A stretch of DNA of 58,500 nt from Bacillus sp. THAF10 (GTDB taxonomy: Bacteria > Bacillota > Bacilli > Bacillales > Bacillaceae_I). The stretch covers positions 37,501 to 96,000 of the forward strand of contig NZ_CP045403.1 of the NCBI RefSeq assembly GCF_009363695.1. Direction: 5' to 3'. The notes beneath the pieces are model-generated. The model was not told the origin of the DNA. It ran no database searches and worked only from the letters and a program-made list of their open reading frames with translations. The position numbers and the translations under genes are program-made. Numbering within the stretch: the stretch's first letter is position 1; each line of letters begins with the position of its first letter. Positions 30,211 through 36,947 of this stretch are shown one piece after another.

Positions 30211-30240
30211 TGTATATAACTCCCTGAGTGTAAGATACTA
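30211..30240 (+). promoter_or_regulatory. Candidate sigma G promoter of spoVT
   Basis: TGTATA (30211-30216) and GATACTA (30234-30240) are 17 bp apart, close to the sigma G pattern TGAATA and CATACTA. spoVT is a sigma G-dependent gene in B. subtilis. Confidence 0.75.
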
Positions 30241-30343
30241 ACTTCAAAGAAATGGTGAATTCTTCAAAAGCAGGACATCTTGATCAATTCCACCAATTTA
30301 ACTCATCTCTTTTTATCATCGGATGAAGGAGGCAACCTAAGAA

Positions 30344-30880
30344 ATGAAAGCAACTGGTATTGTTCGACGTATTGATGACCTCGGTCGCGTTGTAATTCCT
30401 AAAGAAATAAGAAGAACCTTGCGTATTCGTGAGGGAGACCCATTGGAAATTTTCGTAGATCGTGATGGAGAAGTAATCTTAAAGAAATACTCTCCTATTA
30501 GCGAGCTAAGTGATTTCGCGAAAGAATATGCGGAGGCTCTCTATGACAGCCTTGGTCACCCTGTTCTTATCTGTGATCGTGATACCTTTATTGCGGTTGC
30601 AGGCAGCTCCAAAAAAGAGTATCTGAACAAGAACATCAGCGAAGTTGTGGAGAAATCCATGGAAGACCGCAACTCTGTTTTAAAAACAGACGAGCAACAG
30701 CTGGCAATTGTGGATGGACATGTAGAAACACTTGCGTCCTATACGATCGGACCTATTGTCGCAAATGGCGATCCGATTGGGGCAGTGGTCATCATGTCCA
30801 AGGACAAGTCTCTTGGTCAAGTAGAACAAAAGGCAGTGGAAACGGCTGCAGGCTTCTTAGCGAGACAAATGGAACAATAA
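30344..30880 (+). CDS. spoVT: Stage V sporulation protein T
   Basis: 178 residues. A forespore transcription factor that tunes sigma G-dependent genes. The N-terminal AbrB-type swapped-hairpin domain (about 1-50, TGIVRRIDDLGRVVIPKEIR) is followed by a GAF-like ligand domain (about 55-178). AAGGAGG precedes the ATG with a spacing of about 10 nt. It has its own sigma G-like promoter and a terminator. Its DNA-binding half is a paralogue of AbrB encoded earlier in this window. Confidence 0.97.
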   Translation: MKATGIVRRIDDLGRVVIPKEIRRTLRIREGDPLEIFVDRDGEVILKKYSPISELSDFAKEYAEALYDSLGHPVLICDRDTFIAVAGSSKKEYLNKNISEVVEKSMEDRNSVLKTDEQQLAIVDGHVETLASYTIGPIVANGDPIGAVVIMSKDKSLGQVEQKAVETAAGFLARQMEQ

Positions 30881-30885
30881 AAAGA

Positions 30886-30921
30886 AGAAACAGCAGGGAA
30901 TGCTCTCTGCTGTTTCTTTTT
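30886..30921 (+). terminator. Intrinsic terminator after spoVT
   Basis: AGAAACAGCAG (30886-30896) and CTGCTGTTTCT (30907-30917) form a perfect 11-bp stem with a T-rich tail. Confidence 0.95.
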
Positions 30922-30950
30922 GTTCTTTTCGGCAGCAAGAGAAGCGAATA

Positions 30951-30959
30951 TGCTATAAT
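30951..30959 (+). promoter_or_regulatory. Candidate extended -10 promoter of yabM
   Basis: TGC followed by TATAAT (30954-30959) is a consensus extended -10 box; a -35 box is not obvious. Confidence 0.55.
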
Positions 30960-30998
30960 TATACAATTGTAAGATTCTTATTGAAGGCGGATTTAGTG

Positions 30999-32591
30999 AT
31001 GAATGTTCAATCTCCTCATTCCTACCAAAAAGTGTGGAAAGGCGCGATGATCCTTACGATAGCAGGGATCCTAACGAAGGTGTTAAGTGCTGCGTATCGT
31101 GTGCCTTTTCAAAATATTGTAGGGGATGTTGGTTTTTATATATACCAGCAAGTTTACCCGTTCTTTGGGGTAGCGATGATTTTAGCTACATATGGATTTC
31201 CCGTTGTCATCTCGAAGATAGTTGCAGAACAGCCCGCAAAATATCGTAGTGCGGCGGCAAGAAAGATAAGGTGGATTTCTTTTCTTTTTTTATCGTGCCT
31301 AGGAGTTCTTGGCTTTCTATTGCTCTATTTTGGAGCAGAATCATTAGCAGCGATGATGGGAGATAAGGAGCTGTTTGTTCTAATAAAGATTGCTGCCTTT
31401 TCCTTTATGCTCGTGCCACTTGTTTCTGTTTGGAGAGGAAGCTTTCAAGGTTTAGGAGACATGCGACCAACAGCGGCCTCCCAAATAGGAGAACAACTGG
31501 TGAGGGTGGGGACCATCTTACTGTTAGCGTATACGCTAACAGGTGCGGGCCATAGTCTATATGAAGTCGGTGCAGGTGCCATTTTTGGTTCGGTGGCAGG
31601 TGGAATAAGTGCGGTGATCATTCTGTTATATTTCTATCAAAAAACGAAGCTGCAGAAGCTACACATTCCAAATGCTCCGGCGCAAGTGTTGCCAAAAGCA
31701 ATGTCCATAATAAAAGCACTAAGTTTTCAAGGTTTCACGATTTGTATTACAAGTCTTTTACTAATTCTATTCCAGATGGTCGATGCCTTTACCATTTATG
31801 CGACTTTAGTGGATGGCGGGATGAACGAGCTGGTAGCTAAGGAATTAAAAGGGGTATATGATCGTGGGCAGCCCTTAATTCAGCTTGGTACAGTAGTTGC
31901 CACTGCTTTTTCGCTATCTCTTGTGCCTTTTGTTATTCTCGCCCGAAACGATAAGCGGGATGTACAGGAGAAAATCAACTTAGCTATTCGCGTGAGTATT
32001 TCTATTGGGGCTGCGGCGTCGCTTGGTCTTGCTCTTCTGATTACACCTGTTAATACGATGCTATTTTCAGACGCGAATGGAGCGGATGTACTGCTTGTGC
32101 TCGGGCTTTCTATCCTTTTTTGCAGTATCTCGCTAACCGCAGCGGCTATTTTGCAGGGACTTGGACATCCCTATTTGCCAGCACTCTTTGTGACAATCGG
32201 CATAGGATTGAAATTCTTCTTAAATTCACTCCTCATTCCAGCGCTTTATACCTTGGGTGCAGCCTTTAGTACCTTGGCTGCATTTGCCATCGTTGCTCTC
32301 TTGTTGCTGCTGGCGTTAAAAAAGAAAACAGGTACCTCCATCTTAAAGAGAATTGGCCTCACGCCGTTGCTTGTAAGTCTCACCATCATGTCAGTAGCAT
32401 TAATGGTTTACCTATATGTCACCAGCTTCATGACAGTTGATGGACGGCTTTTTGCCACCGTGCAGGGACTTTTGGGTGTGATGGTAGGCGGAGCGGTATA
32501 CTTAGTATTAATGATAAAAAATCAGTATTTTACAAAAGAAGAATTATTGCTTTTGCCGCTAGGAAAAAAGCTGGCAAAGCTTTGCAAATAA
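30999..32591 (+). CDS. yabM: Polysaccharide flippase family protein YabM (SpoVB/MurJ-like)
   Basis: 530 residues, very hydrophobic, with about 14 predicted membrane segments. It belongs to the MVF/MATE-like polysaccharide exporter family with SpoVB and MurJ-type lipid II flippases. The substrate is not known. The ATG at 30999 follows AAGGCGGA; frame extends upstream to 30900 across the spoVT terminator, which argues against a longer form. mazG and the yabO-yabP-yabQ-divIC genes follow closely. Confidence 0.9.
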   Translation: MNVQSPHSYQKVWKGAMILTIAGILTKVLSAAYRVPFQNIVGDVGFYIYQQVYPFFGVAMILATYGFPVVISKIVAEQPAKYRSAAARKIRWISFLFLSCLGVLGFLLLYFGAESLAAMMGDKELFVLIKIAAFSFMLVPLVSVWRGSFQGLGDMRPTAASQIGEQLVRVGTILLLAYTLTGAGHSLYEVGAGAIFGSVAGGISAVIILLYFYQKTKLQKLHIPNAPAQVLPKAMSIIKALSFQGFTICITSLLLILFQMVDAFTIYATLVDGGMNELVAKELKGVYDRGQPLIQLGTVVATAFSLSLVPFVILARNDKRDVQEKINLAIRVSISIGAAASLGLALLITPVNTMLFSDANGADVLLVLGLSILFCSISLTAAAILQGLGHPYLPALFVTIGIGLKFFLNSLLIPALYTLGAAFSTLAAFAIVALLLLLALKKKTGTSILKRIGLTPLLVSLTIMSVALMVYLYVTSFMTVDGRLFATVQGLLGVMVGGAVYLVLMIKNQYFTKEELLLLPLGKKLAKLCK

Positions 32592-32617
32592 ACCTGTGAA
32601 GTTGGTGAATGGAAACG

Positions 32618-34081
32618 ATGAGAAAAATTACCGTATTAGGTCTTGGTGCAGGAGATTTAGAGCAGCTGCCCATCGGTGTTTATAGAGAGCTGATGAATGC
32701 GGAGCACCTGTTTTTACGAACAAAAGAACATCCTGTTATAGGAGAATTAGAAAAAGAAGGGTTGAACTATCAATCCTTTGATACGATCTATGAGCAAAAC
32801 GACGCTTTTGACTCGGTGTATGAAGCGATTTGTCAGGAGCTACTGTCAAAAAGTGAGCACCAACCCATTATCTATGCCGTGCCTGGTCATCCATTGGTGG
32901 CAGAGATGACGGTACAGTTATTACTCCAAAAGGAAAAAGAAGGCCAGGTGTCCCTTGAAATTAAAGGGGGACAGAGCTTTCTCGATCCAATGTTTACGGC
33001 CATCGGACTGGATCCAATTGAGGGCTTTCAATTTCACGATGCGACCGCACTTGTGAAAGAGGCAATCGAGCCAACCCAAGCGATGATCTTTTGCCAGGTT
33101 TATGATTCCTTTATTGCTTCAGAGGTGAAGCTTACGTTAATGGAGCTTTTGCCTGATGATTATCCGGTGACGGTTGTGACAGCCGTGGGGTCTTCCATGG
33201 AATCCATCATCGAAGTACCACTGTATGAGCTAGACCGTGTGACACAAATCAATAACCTAACAAGCGTGTATGTACCTCCAGTAAAAGAAGAAGAGTTACT
33301 CTATAAACGTTTTTCCTTCTTCCGACAAACCATTGCTACATTAAGGGGACCTGATGGTTGTCCGTGGGATCAAAAGCAAACACATACCTCGCTAATGAAA
33401 TATTTGATTGAAGAAGCATACGAGCTATTGGATGCCATCGATGAGGAAGACACAGACGGAATCATCGAGGAGCTTGGGGATGTTTTATTGCAAGTGATGC
33501 TACACGCACAGATTGGGGAAGATGACGGGTATTTTTCCATAGACGATGTGATAGAAGGCATTAATGAAAAAATGATTCGTCGCCATCCTCATGTTTTCGG
33601 CGAGGTTTCTGTTGAGGATGCAGACGATGTTGTGCAAAACTGGGAACAGATTAAAGCGGAAGAAAAAGGCGAACGTCTGGAGCAATCTATCCTAGATGCT
33701 GTCGCCAAAGGACTGCCAAACTTAACAAAGGCCTATCAATACCAGAAAAAAGCAGGAAAGCTTGGCTTTGACTGGAAGGAAGTAGAGCCAATGTGGGAAA
33801 AGGTGTCTGAAGAGCTGAATGAATTAAAAGAGGAAATAAACGAAGACGCCACCTCCAAGCGTGTTGCGTCAGAATTTGGCGATGTGTTATTCGCACTTGT
33901 GAACATTGCAAGGTTTTATAAGATTGACCCAGAAGAAGCAGTGGCGATGACGAACCGCAAATTCTACCAAAGGTTTACCTTTATTGAAAAGAAGGTAAAA
34001 GAAACGGGGAAAACCTTTGATGAATTCTCATTAACAGAACTAGATGCGATTTGGGAAGAAGCAAAAAAGCAAGGACTATAA
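32618..34081 (+). CDS. mazG: Tetrapyrrole methylase-domain/MazG nucleoside triphosphate pyrophosphohydrolase YabN
   Basis: 487 residues. A fusion of an N-terminal tetrapyrrole-methylase-like domain (about 1-220, starting KITVLGLGAGDLEQL) and a MazG pyrophosphohydrolase (about 225-487) with two MazG repeats. The first repeat carries the metal-binding EEAYELLDAI and EELGDVLLQV segments. MazG enzymes hydrolyse NTPs or dNTPs to monophosphates as house-cleaning. ATG 32618 is favoured by GGTGA 9 nt upstream; ATG 32609, in frame, is the alternative. The fused architecture is the normal one in Bacillus. Confidence 0.92.
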   Translation: MRKITVLGLGAGDLEQLPIGVYRELMNAEHLFLRTKEHPVIGELEKEGLNYQSFDTIYEQNDAFDSVYEAICQELLSKSEHQPIIYAVPGHPLVAEMTVQLLLQKEKEGQVSLEIKGGQSFLDPMFTAIGLDPIEGFQFHDATALVKEAIEPTQAMIFCQVYDSFIASEVKLTLMELLPDDYPVTVVTAVGSSMESIIEVPLYELDRVTQINNLTSVYVPPVKEEELLYKRFSFFRQTIATLRGPDGCPWDQKQTHTSLMKYLIEEAYELLDAIDEEDTDGIIEELGDVLLQVMLHAQIGEDDGYFSIDDVIEGINEKMIRRHPHVFGEVSVEDADDVVQNWEQIKAEEKGERLEQSILDAVAKGLPNLTKAYQYQKKAGKLGFDWKEVEPMWEKVSEELNELKEEINEDATSKRVASEFGDVLFALVNIARFYKIDPEEAVAMTNRKFYQRFTFIEKKVKETGKTFDEFSLTELDAIWEEAKKQGL

Positions 34082-34096
34082 GGGGGAGCAGAAGGC

Positions 34097-34366
34097 ATGC
34101 GTTTAGATAAATTTTTAAAGGTATCAAGAATAATAAAACGTCGGACTCTTGCAAAGGAAGTGGCAGAGCAAGGCCGTATTTTCATTAATGGGAATCAAGC
34201 CAAAGCGAGCAGCAATGTAAAAGCCGGCGATGAATTAACGATCCATTTTGGACAAAAGCTAGTCACCGCATCTGTTGACAGCATTCAGGAAAATGCAAAA
34301 AAAGAAGAAGCCGCGATGATGTATACCATCATAAAGGAAGAAAGAGTACAACAATCAGAAGAATAG
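34097..34366 (+). CDS. rqcP: RqcP (YabO), S4-domain ribosome quality-control factor
   Basis: 89 residues. An S4 RNA-binding domain occupies the first 65 residues or so (MRLDKFLKVSRIIKRRTLAK). In B. subtilis RqcP works with RqcH on obstructed 50S subunits to add alanine tails that mark stalled nascent chains for degradation. GGGGGAG and GAAGG sites precede ATG 34097. It follows mazG by 15 nt and is probably cotranscribed. Confidence 0.94.
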   Translation: MRLDKFLKVSRIIKRRTLAKEVAEQGRIFINGNQAKASSNVKAGDELTIHFGQKLVTASVDSIQENAKKEEAAMMYTIIKEERVQQSEE

Positions 34367-34376
34367 AAGGCTTGTT

Positions 34377-34403
34377 CTAAATAAATTTCCCTCTCATATA
34401 CAT
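34377..34403 (+). promoter_or_regulatory. Possible sigma E promoter of yabP
   Basis: CTAAATAAA near 34377 and CATATACAT (34395-34403) loosely resemble sigma E boxes. yabP and yabQ are expressed in the mother cell under sigma E in B. subtilis. The match is imperfect. Confidence 0.4.
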
Positions 34404-34440
34404 GTACTATCTTGAAGTAATGGATAGGTGAGGGATGATG

Positions 34441-34746
34441 ATGAATCAATATTATGATCAGAATCAAGCAAACAAAACGGTTGTTCAAGAACAGGACATT
34501 GTCATGCGAAGCCGGAGAATGCTCGACATCACCGGAGTAAAGCAAGTGGAAAGCTTTGATAATGAAGAATTTTTGCTAGAAACGGTGATGGGCTTTCTTG
34601 CTGTCAGAGGCCAAAACTTGCAAATGAAAAACCTCGATGTAGAAAAGGGCGTAGTCTCCATCAAGGGTAAAATAATGGAGATTATCTACTTGGACGATCA
34701 ACAGGGGGAGAAAGCTAAAGGCTTCTTTAGTAAGCTGTTCAAATGA
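34441..34746 (+). CDS. yabP: Sporulation protein YabP
   Basis: 101 residues, YabP/YqfC family. Needed for a late, cortex-related stage of sporulation in B. subtilis; biochemical function unknown. The conserved segment RRMLDITGVKQVESFDNEEF lies at about 23-42. Three ATGs in a row (34435, 34438, 34441) follow AGGTGAGGG at 34426-34434; the last has the best spacing, but 34438 is possible. Its stop codon overlaps the yabQ start (ATGA), so yabP and yabQ are translationally coupled. Confidence 0.92.
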   Translation: MNQYYDQNQANKTVVQEQDIVMRSRRMLDITGVKQVESFDNEEFLLETVMGFLAVRGQNLQMKNLDVEKGVVSIKGKIMEIIYLDDQQGEKAKGFFSKLFK

Positions 34747-35381
34747 CCTTAACGACCCAGCTTTATACTATGCTTGCCATGATTGGTGTTGGTGCATGGC
34801 TGGGAGCGGCCATAGATACTTATGGTCGCTTTCTAAAGCGTGAAAAAAGAGCCAAATGGGTTGTCTTTGTCCACGACGTTCTCTTTTGGCTTTTACAAGG
34901 CCTCATCGCGTTTTATGTCCTGCTTTTAGTAAACGAAGGAGCGCTGCGCTTTTATATTCTTATTGCACTTGTCTGTGGGTTTGCCGCTTATCAAAGCATT
35001 TTACGGTACGTTTATTTAAACCTACTAGAAACCATTATTCATGTAACGGTGCAGGTATACCAATTTCTAGCAAAAGTTGTAAGAATGCTAGTGATTAAGC
35101 CTATACAAATATTGGTACAAGCAGGTATAATAGTAATAATTGGATTATGGAAATTCATCCTTTCTACCCTGCGATTTACCCTTCTTTTGGCATGGAGAAT
35201 AATCAAACTTTGTACACTGCCGTTAAGATGGATCGCTGTGTTAGGATGGAGATTGCTTCCGAAAGTACTCCAAAAATATTTATACAAAATTTTCAAAAAT
35301 CTTGAAGGTTTTTTCACAACAATAAAGAATAGAAAATATAGTATAGTGGACAGAGTTAAAAAATTTTGGAAAAAGCGCTAG
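34743..35381 (+). CDS. yabQ: Spore cortex biosynthesis membrane protein YabQ
   Basis: 212 residues with several hydrophobic segments: about 8-25, 42-63 and 68-85, then two longer amphipathic stretches (about 115-140 and 145-170). The C-terminus is very basic. In B. subtilis YabQ localizes to the forespore membrane and is needed for cortex formation. ATG 34743 overlaps the yabP stop. divIC follows after 15 nt. Confidence 0.92.
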   Translation: MTLTTQLYTMLAMIGVGAWLGAAIDTYGRFLKREKRAKWVVFVHDVLFWLLQGLIAFYVLLLVNEGALRFYILIALVCGFAAYQSILRYVYLNLLETIIHVTVQVYQFLAKVVRMLVIKPIQILVQAGIIVIIGLWKFILSTLRFTLLLAWRIIKLCTLPLRWIAVLGWRLLPKVLQKYLYKIFKNLEGFFTTIKNRKYSIVDRVKKFWKKR

Positions 35382-35396
35382 GAGAGGAATGATAAG

Positions 35397-35780
35397 ATGA
35401 GCGCGGCTAGGGATAAAAAAGTAGCAAAAATCCATTCAGACTATTCCAAACAAAAGCAGGAGCAGCAGATAAAGCAACAAAAAAGACGCCGTGGACTATA
35501 TCGCCGTTTATCATTATTTTTTTGTTTAGCCCTTGTCACTGCCGTTTTAATGGGGAAAACACTCTTAGACCAACGCGCTATCCTCCAGGAAAAAGAGGAT
35601 AGAAAAACAGTTGTGGAACAGGAACTAGGAAAACTAGAAAAAGAACAACAGCATTTAGAAGAGGAAATTGTGAAGTTAAACGATGATGACTATATTGCCA
35701 AGATAGCACGTCGTGATTATTTCATGTCTGAGGACGATGAAATCATCTTCAATGTTCCAGATGACTCCTCATCAGATTAG
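35397..35780 (+). CDS. divIC: Cell division protein DivIC (FtsB-like)
   Basis: 127 residues. A bitopic divisome protein that pairs with FtsL and DivIB. A basic cytoplasmic N-terminus (about 1-38) precedes a single membrane segment (about 39-57) and an extracytoplasmic coiled coil (about 62-100), then an acidic tail. The motif IAKIARRDYFMSEDDEIIF (about 101-119) is typical of the family. GGAGAGG precedes the ATG. Confidence 0.94.
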   Translation: MSAARDKKVAKIHSDYSKQKQEQQIKQQKRRRGLYRRLSLFFCLALVTAVLMGKTLLDQRAILQEKEDRKTVVEQELGKLEKEQQHLEEEIVKLNDDDYIAKIARRDYFMSEDDEIIFNVPDDSSSD

Positions 35781-35787
35781 GGTGATA

Positions 35788-35817
35788 TTGACACCTTAAT
35801 TTTGCTGTAGGTATAAT
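35788..35817 (+). promoter_or_regulatory. Sigma A promoter of yabR
   Basis: TTGACA (35788-35793) and TATAAT (35812-35817) are 18 bp apart. It begins 7 bp after divIC. Confidence 0.8.
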
Positions 35818-35871
35818 GGTAGGTAAGGAAGAGTTTTATTTTTTATGATTTTAAGGAGGAGCATTTTTTTT

Positions 35872-36330
35872 ATGTCAATCGAAGTAGGCAGCAAGTTACA
35901 GGGTAAGGTAACAGGAATAACTAATTTCGGCGCGTTTGTTGAATTGCCTGGAGGAACAACAGGGCTTGTTCACATTAGTGAAGTAGCTGACAATTATGTT
36001 AAGGACATTAACGATCACTTAAAAGTAGGTGATGAAGTCCAGGTAAAAGTAATTAACGTGGAGAAGGACGGAAAAATCGGTCTTTCTATTAAAAAGGCAA
36101 GTGACACGTACCGCGAGCCGCAACCACGTTCAGCTCAATCAACACAACGCCCAAACAGCCAACAACGCTCAAGTCAGCGACCACCACGTGGAAAAAGAGA
36201 AGAATTCCGTCCAAAGGAAAACTTTGAACAGAAAATGGCAAGGTTTTTAAAAGATAGTGAAGACCGCTTAACTTCCCTTAAGCGTAACACGGAATCAAAA
36301 CGCGGAGGTCGCGGAGCAAGAAGAGGCTAA
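35872..36330 (+). CDS. yabR: S1 RNA-binding domain protein YabR
   Basis: 152 residues. An N-terminal S1 domain (about 4-73, with GITNFGAFVELPGG and GLVHISEVA) resembles the RNA-binding end of polynucleotide phosphorylase and general stress protein 13. A long, basic, Gln/Arg/Ser-rich tail follows. Role unknown; binding of RNA or ribosomes is inferred. ATG 35872 matches the family's MSIEVGSKLQGKV. The spacing from AAGGAGGA is unusually long, about 12 nt, over a T-rich spacer. It has its own promoter and terminator. Confidence 0.92.
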   Translation: MSIEVGSKLQGKVTGITNFGAFVELPGGTTGLVHISEVADNYVKDINDHLKVGDEVQVKVINVEKDGKIGLSIKKASDTYREPQPRSAQSTQRPNSQQRSSQRPPRGKREEFRPKENFEQKMARFLKDSEDRLTSLKRNTESKRGGRGARRG

Positions 36331-36362
36331 CTTGCTGCTGAATACCTATATAATATTTACGG

Positions 36363-36397
36363 CACGTCCCACAACCGGTGTGGGGCGTGTTTTTTTG
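36363..36397 (+). terminator. Intrinsic terminator after yabR
   Basis: CACGTCCCACA (36363-36373) and TGTGGGGCGTG (36379-36389) form an 11-bp stem with a five-base loop and a T run. Confidence 0.95.
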
Positions 36398-36411
36398 TTA
36401 CTTTTAGAACG

Positions 36412-36448
36412 AAAAAAAACTGCCAGCGCATAAGCACTGACAGTTTTT
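36412..36448 (-). terminator. Intrinsic terminator of the tRNA transcript (minus strand)
   Basis: On the minus strand, AAAACTGTCAGTGC and GCGCTGGCAGTTTT pair with a four-base loop and are followed by a long T run. It ends the leftward tRNA-Met/tRNA-Glu transcript. Confidence 0.93.
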
Positions 36449-36455
36449 ATATGAA

Positions 36456-36527
36456 TGACCCGTACGGGATTCGAACCCGTGTTACCGCCGTGAAAGGGCG
36501 GTGTCTTAACCGCTTGACCAACGGGCC
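36456..36527 (-). tRNA. trnE: tRNA-Glu (UUC)
   Basis: 72 nt without encoded CCA. GGCCCGT and ACGGGTC form the acceptor stem. The anticodon loop CTTTCAC between CCGCC and GGCGG gives anticodon TTC. The T-loop GGTTCGAATCC is standard. It lies downstream of tRNA-Met in the same leftward transcript. Confidence 0.97.
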
Positions 36528-36537
36528 AAATAAAATA

Positions 36538-36614
36538 TGGTAGCGGCGGAGGGGATCGAACCCCCGACCTCACGGGTATGAACCGTACGCTCTAGCCAGC
36601 TGAGCTACACCGCC
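36538..36614 (-). tRNA. trnM: tRNA-Met (CAU), elongator
   Basis: 77 nt including an encoded CCA end (the TGG at 36538-36540 on the plus strand). GGCGGTG and CGCCGCT give the acceptor stem, and the loop TTCATAC gives anticodon CAT. The sequence is of the elongator type; the initiator's C1-A72 mismatch and three G-C anticodon-stem pairs are absent. Confidence 0.96.
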
Positions 36615-36689
36615 ATGTTAATCTACGCCCCATTGTAGGCGTTATAAGGTTGAAGTATGTCCCTTCTTCTGCTAGAAGACACAAGAGTT

Positions 36690-36718
36690 ATAATACTAAC
36701 TTATCCTGCATATGTCAA
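36690..36718 (-). promoter_or_regulatory. Sigma A promoter of the tRNA-Met/tRNA-Glu unit
   Basis: On the minus strand TTGACA (36713-36718) and TATTAT (36690-36695) are separated by 17 bp. Transcription runs left into tRNA-Met. Confidence 0.85.
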
Positions 36719-36848
36719 TAGAATAATAAAATGTAAGAAAAATTAGAACATTTATCTAGCTATTATCTTACAAATTAACAAATAATGATGGAAGTGAATG
36801 ACAGATGGGATGGTTTCGTGACAGCTTTTCCGTCTTTTTCATGTAAAA

Positions 36849-36914
36849 AGTCGAACTTTTCAGTCTTTTTCATTTGTTCGTTTGACAAAAGTTTTTCTTT
36901 TCAGCTTGTATAAT
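36849..36914 (+). promoter_or_regulatory. Spo0A-activated sigma A promoter of spoIIE
   Basis: TTGACA (36882-36887) and TATAAT (36909-36914) are 21 bp apart. This long spacing is the hallmark of spoIIE/spoIIG promoters, which sigma A uses only with Spo0A~P. AGTCGAA at 36849-36855 is one base from a Spo0A box, and a second weak box (TTTGACA, inverted) overlaps the -35. Confidence 0.88.
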
Positions 36915-36947
36915 GACCCCAATAGATAATATTTGGGAGTGGATATG